The notes below the pieces were generated by a model that saw nothing but the letters and a program-made list of their open reading frames with translations, did not search any database and was not told the DNA's origin. Below are positions 1 to 6,218 of a stretch of 8,168 bases of DNA, in pieces (positions within the stretch are counted from its first letter, which is position 1; each line of letters starts with the position of its first letter). This stretch comes from JALYIM01 sp040003205 (GTDB lineage: Bacteria > Acidobacteriota > Terriglobia > Terriglobales > Acidobacteriaceae): assembly GCA_040003205.1 (NCBI GenBank), contig JBDUDA010000137.1:1-8168 (forward strand). The letters run 5' to 3'. Made by a program: the position numbers and the translations under genes.

Positions 1-3000
1 AACCCAGGTGCGTTTCGAGAATCTGTCCCACGTTCATACGGGAAGGAACGCCCAGTGGATTCAAAACGATCTCCACCGGAGTGCCGTCCTGGAGGTAAGG
101 CATGTCCTCTTCCGGCAGGATGCGCGCGATCACTCCCTTGTTACCGTGACGGCCGGCCATCTTGTCTCCCACGCTGAGCTTGCGCTTCATCGCGATGTAG
201 ACCTTAACCAGTTTGATCACGCCCGGAGGCAACTCGTCACCCTTGGTGAGCTTGTCCTTTTTCTCGTTGACGATCTTTTTCAGAACGTCAATCTGACGCG
301 AGGTCATTTCTTCGATCTCGTCAATCTGCTCATTCACCCGCGGGTCTTTATCCGCATACTTGATGCGTTTCAGGTTGCGGGTAGAAATGCGCTCGATGGT
401 GTCGCGATCGAGAATGGTGTCCTTGGTCAAGAGACGCTTGTTGGTGCGCTCGTCGTGCAGGTCGGCAAGAACTTCCTTGCGTCCCAGAATGTTATCGAGT
501 CGCTTGAGCCGCTCGTCGGTCAGAATGCGGATTTCGTCGGAGAGGTTTTTCTCCAGCTTCGAAATCTGCGTCGCTTCGATGGCCTTGGCGCGTTCGTCTT
601 TTTCCTGACCCTTGCGGGAGAAGATTTTTACGTCAACGATTACGCCTTCGATTCCGGGAGGGCAGTAGAGCGAAGCATCGCGAACGTCTCCGGCCTTTTC
701 GCCGAAGATCGCGCGCAGCAGCTTCTCTTCCGGAGTGAGCTGGGTTTCGCCCTTGGGCGTGACCTTGCCAACCAAAATGTCGCCCTGCTTGATGCTGGCG
801 CCGATGCGGATAACGCCTGCTTCATCCAGGTTACGTAGCATGGATTCGCTGACGTTCGGGATGTCGCGGGTAACTTCTTCCGGACCCAGCTTGGTGTCTC
901 TGGATTCGATTTCGTACTCTTCGATGTGGACGGAGGTGTAGTAATCCTCTTTAACCAATTTTTCGGAGACCAGGATGGCGTCTTCGAAGTTGTATCCACG
1001 CCACGGCATGAATGCGACCAGAACGTTTCGTCCTAAGGCCAACTCGCCGTGATCGGTGCAAGGACCGTCAGCGATGACTTCGCCTTTGACCACGCGCTGG
1101 TTCTTGACCACTACCGGCTTTTGGTTGATGCAAGTGTTCTGGTTGGAGCGCTTGAATTTCGTGAGCTGGTAAATGTCGCTGCCCACTTCACGCGAGAGCT
1201 GTCCCGGATGATGCTCACCGTCAACGCGCACGATGATGCGTTCCGAGTCAACGGAGTCAATGATTCCGTTACGTCGCGCCAGAACCACCGCGCCCGAATC
1301 GCGCGCCGTGACACCTTCCATTCCAGTGCCGACGATAGGAGCTTCAGCCCGCAGCAAGGGAACAGACTGGCGTTGCATGTTCGCGCCCATCAAAGCGCGG
1401 TTAGCGTCATCATGCTCGAGAAAGGGAACCAGCGATGCCGCTACCGATACGAGTTGTTTCGGACTGACGTCAATGTAATCAACGTCAGCGCGATTCACGA
1501 GGACGAAGTTGCCGGCCTTGCGGGCGTTGACCAGATCTCCCACGATGCGGCCCTTGTCGTCGAGTTCCACGTTGGCCTGGGCAATCACGTGGCGATCTTC
1601 TTCCCACGCAGACTGATAGAACGAAAAGGGCTCGAAATCCACCTGCCGCTTCTTGCGGTCTTTTAAATCGGAGTTGATCTTCTCGATCTCGTGCTTCTCG
1701 ACGTACTCTCCGACTTTCAGAGAGCTATCGCCCGCGTTGACTACGCTGATGAAGTCGAGAACTTTACCGTTTTTCACCCGGCGATACGGAGATTCGATGA
1801 ATCCGTAATCGTTAATGCGGGCATAGCAGCTCAGGGACGAAATCAGTCCGATGTTCGGGCCTTCCGGCGTCTCAATCGGGCAGATACGTCCGTAGTGAGT
1901 TGGGTGAACGTCGCGAACTTCGAAGCCCGCGCGCTCACGTGACAATCCGCCCGGCCCCAGTGCAGACAAACGCCGCTTGTGGGTAATTTCCGACAGAGGA
2001 TTGGTCTGGTCCATAAACTGCGAGAGCTGCGATGATCCGAAGAACTCGCGAATGGCTGCCATGACCGGCTTCGCATTCACCAAATCATGTGGCATGGCCG
2101 TGGACATTTCCTGGTAGACGCTCATCTTTTCCTTGATGGCGCGTTCCATTCTCACGAGACCGATGCGGAACTGGTTTTCCATCAACTCGCCAACCGCGCG
2201 TACGCGGCGATTGCCAAGGTGATCAATGTCGTCCACTGAGCCGATGTTTTTGCGCAGCTTCAGCAGGTAACGAATGGTGCCGTAAAAATCAATCGGCTCG
2301 AGTGTGCGATTTTCGAGGCTGCTGGCGTCGGGATTCTCGAACAGCTTGATGTTGAACTTCAGCCGTCCCACGCGCGAGAAGTCATACTTCCGCGGATCGA
2401 AAAACATTCCGTGGAACAAAGCAGTCGCAGTGTCGAGGGTCGGCGGATCTCCGGGTCGCAACTTGCGATAGATCTCGATCAGCGCTTCCTGCGGAGTCTT
2501 CACCGCATCGCGCTTCAAGGTCTGGCTGATCACCGTGCCCACGTCGTCGCGCTCGGGGAAGAACAGGCTGAGTTCGACCACGCCGGACTCGAGAATCTTC
2601 GAAACTTTGTCGGCCGTAAGTTCCGAGTTCGCTTCCAGCAGGACTTCGCCGGTAGTCGTGTCCACGACGTCGCCGGCTACCCATGCGCCTTCAAGGTCGG
2701 AAACGTCTACTTCGATTTCGCCGATCTTTGCTTTGTGAATCTCTTTTAAAGTTAGGGTATTAATCTTGCGTCCGGAGTGCGCAATCTCTTCGCCGGATTT
2801 GTTCTTAACGCTGTGAGCTAGCTTCATGCCCAACAGGTTGGTTGGCTTTTCGGCGGCAGGATCGAGCGTCCAAAACAGCTTTTTATCCCGCACAGCGAGA
2901 CGGTCCACGGTATAGAAGGTGCGCAGAATATCTTCGCCGGAACGCAGACCCAGAGCGCGCAGGAAGATCGTGCCAAGGAATTTCCGCTTTCGATCAATTC

Positions 3001-3766
3001 GCACGTAGAGTACGTTCTTCTGGTCATACTCGAATTCCACCCACGATCCGCGGTAAGGAATGATCTTGCCCAGGAAATAGGTGCGATTGTTGGCGCTTTC
3101 GAAGAACACGCCGGGCGAACGATGCAACTGGCTGACGATGACGCGCTCAGTTCCATTAATGATGAAAGTTCCGTTCTGGGTCATCAACGGAACATCGCCG
3201 AAAAATACTTCCTGTTCCTTGATGTCGCGGATGGAGCGATTGCCAGTCTCTGCGTCCTTCTCGAAAATCGTAAGACGCATGGTGACTTTAAGAGGAGCGG
3301 AATATGTCATACCGCGCTCCTCGCACTCATTGACGTCATACTTCAGTTGCAGGCCAACCGGGTCGCCGCACTTGTTGCAAAAATCAGGCGTATTCGCGTT
3401 GTAAGTGCCGCACTTGGTGCAAAGCACTTCGCCGGGATGAAATGGATCGGTGATTACCGTGTGTCCGCAGTTCTTGCAAGTGGTGCGCAAGTGATGCAGG
3501 CCTTTCAAGTGGCCGCACTTGCACTCCCAGTTGCCGATGGCGAAGTCCACGAATTCCAACTGCGACACGTTGCGGAAGTCGCTGATGGGGAAAACCGATT
3601 GAAAAACCGACTGCAAGCCGGCGTCATCGCGCTCGCTGGGCAGACGATCCATTTGCAGAAAGCGCTCGTAAGAACGCTTTTGCACTTCGATCAGATTCGG
3701 TATCTGGATGGTGGCTGGAATTTTAGAAAAATCGAAGCGTTTGCGGAAACCGTTATTCTTAGACAT
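1..3766 (-). CDS. rpoB: DNA-directed RNA polymerase subunit beta (partial, C-terminus outside window)
   Basis: Catalytic beta subunit of RNA polymerase, which forms one side of the active cleft with beta-prime. 1255 codons are visible. The frame is open to base 1, and roughly 200 or more C-terminal residues (beta clamp and the beta-prime contact) lie outside. ATG at 3766 is preceded by GGGAG with 7 nt spacing. The protrusion/lobe has the conserved NGTFIINGTERVIVSQLHRS. The rifampicin pocket is SQFMDQTNPLSEITHKRR (residues 582-599). GDKMAGRHGNKG carries the two active-centre lysines K1202 and K1210 (E. coli K1065 and K1073). The visible part ends in a conserved ILETHLG. Three insertions relative to E. 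coli can be seen: a cysteine-rich segment at residues 80-138, about 30 extra residues near 680-720, and a helical charged segment at about 1055-1175, where E. coli also has an insert. rplL lies 379 bp upstream and rpoC is expected next. Identity is certain. Confidence 0.99.
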   Translation of the reverse strand, partial: MSKNNGFRKRFDFSKIPATIQIPNLIEVQKRSYERFLQMDRLPSERDDAGLQSVFQSVFPISDFRNVSQLEFVDFAIGNWECKCGHLKGLHHLRTTCKNCGHTVITDPFHPGEVLCTKCGTYNANTPDFCNKCGDPVGLQLKYDVNECEERGMTYSAPLKVTMRLTIFEKDAETGNRSIRDIKEQEVFFGDVPLMTQNGTFIINGTERVIVSQLHRSPGVFFESANNRTYFLGKIIPYRGSWVEFEYDQKNVLYVRIDRKRKFLGTIFLRALGLRSGEDILRTFYTVDRLAVRDKKLFWTLDPAAEKPTNLLGMKLAHSVKNKSGEEIAHSGRKINTLTLKEIHKAKIGEIEVDVSDLEGAWVAGDVVDTTTGEVLLEANSELTADKVSKILESGVVELSLFFPERDDVGTVISQTLKRDAVKTPQEALIEIYRKLRPGDPPTLDTATALFHGMFFDPRKYDFSRVGRLKFNIKLFENPDASSLENRTLEPIDFYGTIRYLLKLRKNIGSVDDIDHLGNRRVRAVGELMENQFRIGLVRMERAIKEKMSVYQEMSTAMPHDLVNAKPVMAAIREFFGSSQLSQFMDQTNPLSEITHKRRLSALGPGGLSRERAGFEVRDVHPTHYGRICPIETPEGPNIGLISSLSCYARINDYGFIESPYRRVKNGKVLDFISVVNAGDSSLKVGEYVEKHEIEKINSDLKDRKKRQVDFEPFSFYQSAWEEDRHVIAQANVELDDKGRIVGDLVNARKAGNFVLVNRADVDYIDVSPKQLVSVAASLVPFLEHDDANRALMGANMQRQSVPLLRAEAPIVGTGMEGVTARDSGAVVLARRNGIIDSVDSERIIVRVDGEHHPGQLSREVGSDIYQLTKFKRSNQNTCINQKPVVVKNQRVVKGEVIADGPCTDHGELALGRNVLVAFMPWRGYNFEDAILVSEKLVKEDYYTSVHIEEYEIESRDTKLGPEEVTRDIPNVSESMLRNLDEAGVIRIGASIKQGDILVGKVTPKGETQLTPEEKLLRAIFGEKAGDVRDASLYCPPGIEGVIVDVKIFSRKGQEKDERAKAIEATQISKLEKNLSDEIRILTDERLKRLDNILGRKEVLADLHDERTNKRLLTKDTILDRDTIERISTRNLKRIKYADKDPRVNEQIDEIEEMTSRQIDVLKKIVNEKKDKLTKGDELPPGVIKLVKVYIAMKRKLSVGDKMAGRHGNKGVIARILPEEDMPYLQDGTPVEIVLNPLGVPSRMNVGQILETHLG
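1958..2029 (-). other. Rifampicin-resistance-determining region of rpoB
   Basis: Codons 580-603 correspond to E. coli 510-533, an offset of 70. The main contact positions match the sensitive type: Q583 (513), F584 (514), D586 (516), H596 (526), R599 (529) and S601 (531). The equivalent of N518 is Thr, which is not one of the classical resistance exchanges. The sequence predicts an ordinary drug-sensitive pocket. This is inferred from residue identity only. Confidence 0.8.
3353..3529 (-). other. Cysteine-rich, probable double zinc-ribbon insertion in RpoB (residues 80-138)
   Basis: Where E. coli beta passes directly from about SYRLGEP to FDVQEC, this protein inserts about 55 residues between AIGN and LQLKYDVNEC. 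The insert has four paired-cysteine knuckles: C82-x-C84, C97-xx-C100, C116-xx-C119 and C130-xx-C133. Three of the pairs are followed by Gly, as is usual in zinc ribbons. Eight regularly spaced cysteines suggest two four-cysteine zinc sites. The flanking beta sequence is intact and in frame, so this is a genuine domain insertion and not a frameshift. The zinc binding and function are inference. Confidence 0.85.
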
Positions 3767-3823
3767 TCAGAGACTCCCAAACTTTTGTGCGCACTTATTG
3801 CGGTGCGACTAACCACGAATGAG

Positions 3824-3841
3824 GGCGCAAAAACTTGCGCC
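3824..3841 (-). promoter_or_regulatory. Short perfect hairpin in the rpoB leader
   Basis: A perfect 7-bp inverted repeat (GGCGCAA and TTGCGCC) with a 4-nt loop lies 57 nt upstream of the rpoB start codon. The following transcript sequence is not U-rich, which argues against a terminator. It may be an mRNA stability or attenuation element. The structure is directly visible and the role is unknown. Confidence 0.4.
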
Positions 3842-4079
3842 AGAGGCACTTGCAAATGCTGAACTGCTAGAAGACACGACTACGCCCGCAGGGACGTGCA
3901 TCCCCGCAGGCGCCAGATGCGGCGCTCGAACCTTGTTGAATTGTGTCTTTCCGCGCCAGTATTAAAGGCCTGTTCCCGTCTCGCCGTTAGCGAAACAGTT
4001 TGCCAACCCGTGTCAGCGACCTCGCTCCGCTTCCCTGGATTCGTTGGAGTGGATGGTCGCAGTCACCTTGAAGAAGCAG

Positions 4080-4115
4080 GAAGCGGGATATCAATATAGA
4101 TGATACCACCGCTTC
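4080..4115 (-). promoter_or_regulatory. Long imperfect hairpin between rplL and rpoB
   Basis: In the transcript the arms GAAGCGG-U-GGUAUCA and UGAUAUC-CCGCUUC pair over 14 bp, with one bulged U and one G-U pair, closing a 7-nt loop (UCUAUAU). No U-tract follows, so it does not look like a terminator. Its place 30 nt after the rplL stop is where E. coli has an RNase III processing hairpin, so processing or attenuation that separates ribosomal-protein from polymerase expression is the likely role. The function is inferred. Confidence 0.55.
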
Positions 4116-4145
4116 AAAAGCTTCACCAGCAGATGATTTTTCTGC

Positions 4146-4523
4146 TTACTTAACTTCGACAGTGGCCCCTGCGTCAGTGAACTTCTTCCGGATGGTCTCC
4201 GCTTCTTCCTTGGTCACGCCCTCTTTAATGCTCTTGGGAGCTCCATCTACCAGGTCCTTGGCTTCTTTCAAGCCCAGGCTGGTGACTTCGCGCACGGCCT
4301 TGATCACGTTGATCTTGTTGGCGCCGACTTCCTTGAGAACGACCGCGAATTCAGTCTTCTCTTCCGCCGGAGCCGCTGCTGCAGCACCGCCACCGGCCAT
4401 CATCACCGGAGCTGCTGCTGCCGCCGAAACGCCGAGTCGCTCTTCCAGCTTTTTTACCAGCTGAGCCGCATCAAGCAGCGACAGTCCAACGATTTGCTCT
4501 TCTAACTGCTGTATGTCCGCCAT
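4146..4523 (-). CDS. rplL: 50S ribosomal protein L7/L12
   Basis: Flexible stalk protein of the large ribosomal subunit. Dimers bind the L10 C-terminal helix and recruit the translational GTPases. At 125 residues it has the normal length. The N-terminal dimerisation helices (about 1-32) lead into an Ala/Gly-rich hinge with Met-Met at 41-42 (about 33-54), then the globular C-terminal domain (about 57-125) with FAVVLKEVGANKINVIKAVR and the conserved GLKEAKDLVDGAP. ATG at 4523 follows a GTGGAG Shine-Dalgarno with 7 nt spacing. The gene lies 331 bp after rplJ, an unusually long spacer for a pair whose products are made in fixed ratio, and 379 bp before rpoB. Identity is certain. Confidence 0.99.
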   Translation of the reverse strand: MADIQQLEEQIVGLSLLDAAQLVKKLEERLGVSAAAAAPVMMAGGGAAAAAPAEEKTEFAVVLKEVGANKINVIKAVREVTSLGLKEAKDLVDGAPKSIKEGVTKEEAETIRKKFTDAGATVEVK

Positions 4524-4543
4524 TGTTTTTCTCCACTTTTTTG

Positions 4544-4663
4544 AGTTATCAGTTGCTGATTTTGTTATCCGGCCGCCAAGGTTCCAGTGCTGACAAGCCC
4601 TTTATCCACTGCGCCAGACACGCTGTAGGACTGGGACCGCGCAACCCTCACCGACTGATAACT
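4544..4663. repeat. 10-bp inverted repeat pair flanking 100 bp
   Basis: AGTTATCAGT at 4544-4553 and its exact reverse complement at 4654-4663 bound a 100-bp interior. The pair could bring the two ends of the rplL leader together in RNA, or be the remnant of a small element. I see no direct duplication flanking it. Confidence 0.4.
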
Positions 4664-4704
4664 AAATCCTTTTTGGGAAAGCTCGCACCCTCCCGAAACT
4701 TGTA

Positions 4705-4730
4705 GTGTAGGGCGGACCCTCTTGTCCGCC
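4705..4730 (+). repeat. REP-like palindrome, copy A
   Basis: GTGTAG followed by a GGCGGAC/GTCCGCC hairpin (7 bp, 6-nt loop), in plus orientation. It is the same family as copies B, C and D but opposite to them. The GTAG tetranucleotide 5' of the palindrome is the layout known for REP sequences mobilised by RAYT (Y1-type) transposases. Confidence 0.8.
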
Positions 4731-4796
4731 GCCCTTGATCTCGATCTTTTTCTTCGTTCTTTTTTTCTTCGTATTTCTCTCGCACCATCAATAACT

Positions 4797-4822
4797 GGCG
4801 GACAGGAGTGTCCGCCCTACAC
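4797..4822 (-). repeat. REP-like palindrome, copy B
   Basis: In minus orientation this is GTGTAG followed by GGCGGACA-CTCC-TGTCCGCC, an 8-bp stem with a 4-nt loop. It faces copy A, so the two form an inverted, BIME-like pair around a 66-bp pyrimidine-rich (plus-strand) interior. Confidence 0.85.
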
Positions 4823-4835
4823 GTTCTTAATTTCA

Positions 4836-4860
4836 GGCGGACGAAATGTCCGCCCTACAC
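4836..4860 (-). repeat. REP-like palindrome, copy C, overlapping the rplJ stop
   Basis: In minus orientation this is GTGTAG followed by GGCGGAC-ATTTC-GTCCGCC, a 7-bp stem with a 5-nt loop. Its first six bases are the last rplJ sense codon (GTG, Val182) and the stop codon TAG. Copies B and C lie in tandem, 13 bp apart, in the same orientation. Confidence 0.85.
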
Positions 4861-5403
4861 GCCCGCGGGCGCGTCGTTGGTAAATTTCTGCTGCTCGACT
4901 GCCTGATTTATCACTACTGCCAAATCGCGTCCGGTAGCGTTCATCACGGTCACCAAACGTTGTGCCGGAGCGCTGATCAGGAATAGCAGCTTGGAATAAA
5001 GCTCTTCCTTCGACGGCATGGTCGCCAGCGCCTGAATCTCGTTGATAGAGACCACGCGGCCTTCGACGACGCCGGACTTGAAGGTAAACTCAGGATTATC
5101 TTTGGCGTATTTCGCCAGCGCCTTCGCCAATGCGACGGGATCGCCCTCTGTGTAAGCGATCGAGGTCACGCCCGCCAGACCCTTTAGCGCCTCTTCGACG
5201 CTGGTGCCTTTAGCTGCGCGTTCCGCCAGGGTGTTTTTTATGACTGCATATTTCGCGCCTGAGCCGCGGACAGTCTTGCGCAGTTCGAAATCCTGCGCAA
5301 CCGTGAGCTTGCTGAACGAGGTCACAATCAAGCTGGAAACTTTTTTCAGTTCCGCGCCCAATTTCTCTGTCTGTTCGACTTTTCGTGCTCTAGAAACCGC
5401 CAT
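4855..5403 (-). CDS. rplJ: 50S ribosomal protein L10
   Basis: Base of the ribosomal stalk. It binds 23S rRNA with L11 near the GTPase centre and carries L7/L12 dimers on its C-terminal helix. The 182 residues are slightly more than E. coli's 165. The N-terminal rRNA-binding domain includes LRKTVRGSGAKYAVIKNTL (41-59), the middle domain runs through the GVVEGRVVS region, and the C-terminal helix runs from about LLFLISAPAQRLVTVMNAT into DLAVVINQAVEQQK. ATG at 5403 follows GAGGGA with about 7 nt spacing. The final Val and the TAG stop are the first six bases of a REP-like palindrome, so the extreme C-terminus may have been reshaped by that element. It lies 49 bp after rplA, too short for a full L10 autoregulatory leader. 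Confidence 0.98.
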   Translation of the reverse strand: MAVSRARKVEQTEKLGAELKKVSSLIVTSFSKLTVAQDFELRKTVRGSGAKYAVIKNTLAERAAKGTSVEEALKGLAGVTSIAYTEGDPVALAKALAKYAKDNPEFTFKSGVVEGRVVSINEIQALATMPSKEELYSKLLFLISAPAQRLVTVMNATGRDLAVVINQAVEQQKFTNDAPAGV

Positions 5404-5432
5404 GATTCAATCCCTCGAAGTTATGTGAAGAC

Positions 5433-5448
5433 GAGCGACTAATCGCTC
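5433..5448 (-). promoter_or_regulatory. Small hairpin in the rplA-rplJ gap
   Basis: In the transcript, GAGCGA-UUAG-UCGCUC forms a perfect 6-bp stem with a tetraloop. It lies between the rplA stop and the rplJ Shine-Dalgarno. It could modulate rplJ translation, and L10 autoregulation acts in this place in other bacteria. It is far smaller than the known L10 leader and I do not equate the two. Confidence 0.35.
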
Positions 5449-5452
5449 CGAT

Positions 5453-6160
5453 TTAAGCTTTGGCCGCAGTTTCCACGGCAGAAGTGTCAATGGAAATTCC
5501 CGGTCCCATAGTCGAGCTCAGGTAGCAGCCCTTCACGTATTTGCCCTTGGCAACCGCAGGCTTCGCCTTGATCACGCTGGTGATTAACGCTGTGGCGTTG
5601 TCAATCAACTTGTCAGGCGTAAAGGAAATCTTGCCCACCGGTACGTGCACCAGCGCAGTTTTGTCGGTGCGGAATTCTACTTTTCCCGCCTTAACTTCCT
5701 GCACCGCCTTGGCAACGTCGAAGGTCACGGTACCGGTCTTTGGATTCGGCATCAGACCCTTCGGTCCGAGCACTTTGCCCAAGCGTCCAACCGACTTCAT
5801 CACGTCGGGAGTAGCGATCAGAGCGTCGAAGTCTGTCCAATTCTCTTTGTTGATTTTTTCGACCATCTCTTCGCCGCCAACGTAGTCAGCGCCTGCCTCT
5901 TGGGCCTCGCGCTGCTTGTCGCCGGTGGCGATGACCAGCACTTTTTTGGAACGTCCAAGACCGTGCGGAAGCACAACTGTGCCGCGCACCATTTGGTCGG
6001 CGTGCTTGGGGTCTACTCCCAGACGAAGCGTCACTTCCACGGTCTCGTCGAACTTGGTGTATTTGACCTTCTGAAGAAGGGGGACTGCGTCTTGTAGCGA
6101 ATATGCGCGATCTTCGATCGCAGCACGAGCCTTGGTGATGTTCTTGCCTGCTTTATGCAT
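5453..6160 (-). CDS. rplA: 50S ribosomal protein L1
   Basis: L1-stalk protein that binds 23S rRNA and helps release deacylated tRNA from the E site. In many bacteria it also represses the rplK-rplA mRNA. I chose ATG at 6160 (protein begins MHKAGKNITKA), giving 235 residues, the standard length (E. coli 234). It is preceded by GGAG at 5 nt. An upstream in-frame ATG at 6226 would add 22 residues unlike L1 and overlap rplK by 8 bp, and another at 6184 lacks a Shine-Dalgarno. The L1 signature GRLGKVLGPKGLMPNPKTG is intact, as is the conserved FRTDKTALVHVPVGKISF region near the C-terminus. It lies 58 bp after rplK and 49 bp before rplJ. Confidence 0.97.
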   Translation of the reverse strand: MHKAGKNITKARAAIEDRAYSLQDAVPLLQKVKYTKFDETVEVTLRLGVDPKHADQMVRGTVVLPHGLGRSKKVLVIATGDKQREAQEAGADYVGGEEMVEKINKENWTDFDALIATPDVMKSVGRLGKVLGPKGLMPNPKTGTVTFDVAKAVQEVKAGKVEFRTDKTALVHVPVGKISFTPDKLIDNATALITSVIKAKPAVAKGKYVKGCYLSSTMGPGISIDTSAVETAAKA

Positions 6161-6163
6161 TAT

Positions 6164-6169
6164 CTCTCC
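6164..6169 (-). promoter_or_regulatory. Ribosome binding site that decides the rplA start
   Basis: GGAGAG on the minus strand ends 3 nt before ATG 6160 (GGAG core at 5 nt). The longer start candidates at 6226 and 6184 have no comparable site, which together with family length fixes the start. Confidence 0.7.
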
Positions 6170-6218
6170 GTCTCCCACCGCCATGCGTTGTTTTGCGGGG
6201 CCGTGGTAATTTCGACTT

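Larger units (their letters stand above)
3767..4145 (-). other. rplL-rpoB intergenic leader, structured, no gene seen
   Basis: These 379 bp separate the rplL stop from the rpoB start and hold no credible coding sequence. Reading towards rpoB there is a small AGCAGA/TCTGCT hairpin touching the rplL stop (4128-4146), a strong imperfect hairpin (4080-4115), a short GCGCC/GGCGC hairpin (3910-3925), two direct CCTGCGGG copies around 3884-3910, and a 7-bp hairpin (3824-3841). The rpoB Shine-Dalgarno follows. None of the hairpins is followed by a T-run in the sense strand, so I call no intrinsic terminator. In E. coli this spacer carries an attenuator and an RNase III site. An analogous role here is inference. 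I could not find a convincing -35/-10 pair. Confidence 0.6.
4705..4822. mobile_element. BIME-like composite (inverted REP pair), possibly MITE-like
   Basis: Copies A and B are reverse complements over about 26 bp with few mismatches, and they bound a 118-bp unit without coding capacity. This is the structure of a non-autonomous REP doublet, or of a MITE with 26-bp terminal inverted repeats. No flanking target duplication was recognised, and no transposase lies in the window. Confidence 0.55.
4524..4854 (-). other. Enlarged rplJ-rplL spacer filled with palindromic repeats, no gene seen
   Basis: Nothing here looks coding. From the rplJ end (right) it holds REP-like copy C, which overlaps the rplJ stop, then copy B, then a purine-rich sense-strand tract with an 11-bp direct repeat (TTTTTCTTCGT on the plus strand at 4747-4757 and 4762-4772), then copy A in the opposite orientation. 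The remaining 180 bp contain a 10-bp perfect inverted repeat (AGTTATCAGT at 4544-4553, ACTGATAACT at 4654-4663). The rplL Shine-Dalgarno closes the region. In E. coli the same spacer is only several tens of bases, so most of this is probably repeat-driven expansion. Confidence 0.7.

Noticed and set aside
8..838. 276-codon plus-strand open frame antisense to rpoB
   Set aside because: It is the mirror of a strongly conserved rpoB segment. It has no recognisable family and begins at the window edge. Long antisense frames are common opposite GC-biased codons.
1049..1666. 205-codon plus-strand open frame inside rpoB
   Set aside because: Antisense shadow of conserved beta sequence, with no Shine-Dalgarno or recognisable domain.
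3122..3862. 246-codon plus-strand open frame over the rpoB 5' end
   Set aside because: Antisense to the zinc-ribbon and protrusion region of rpoB. No recognisable protein features, and the rpoB reading is unambiguous.
3896..4099. 67-codon plus-strand frame in the rplL-rpoB spacer
   Set aside because: Non-ATG start, no ribosome binding site, no family resemblance, and it overlaps the structured leader.
4741..4790. T-rich tract taken as a terminator tail
   Set aside because: It is T-rich on the plus strand, so the transcript of these genes carries a purine run. It cannot be a terminator U-tract for the minus-strand operon.
4705..4860. Regular palindromic repeats taken as a CRISPR array
   Set aside because: Copies are in mixed orientation with unequal spacing (66 and 13 bp), each is a self-complementary REP-like hairpin, a further copy lies over 3 kb away, and there are no cas genes.
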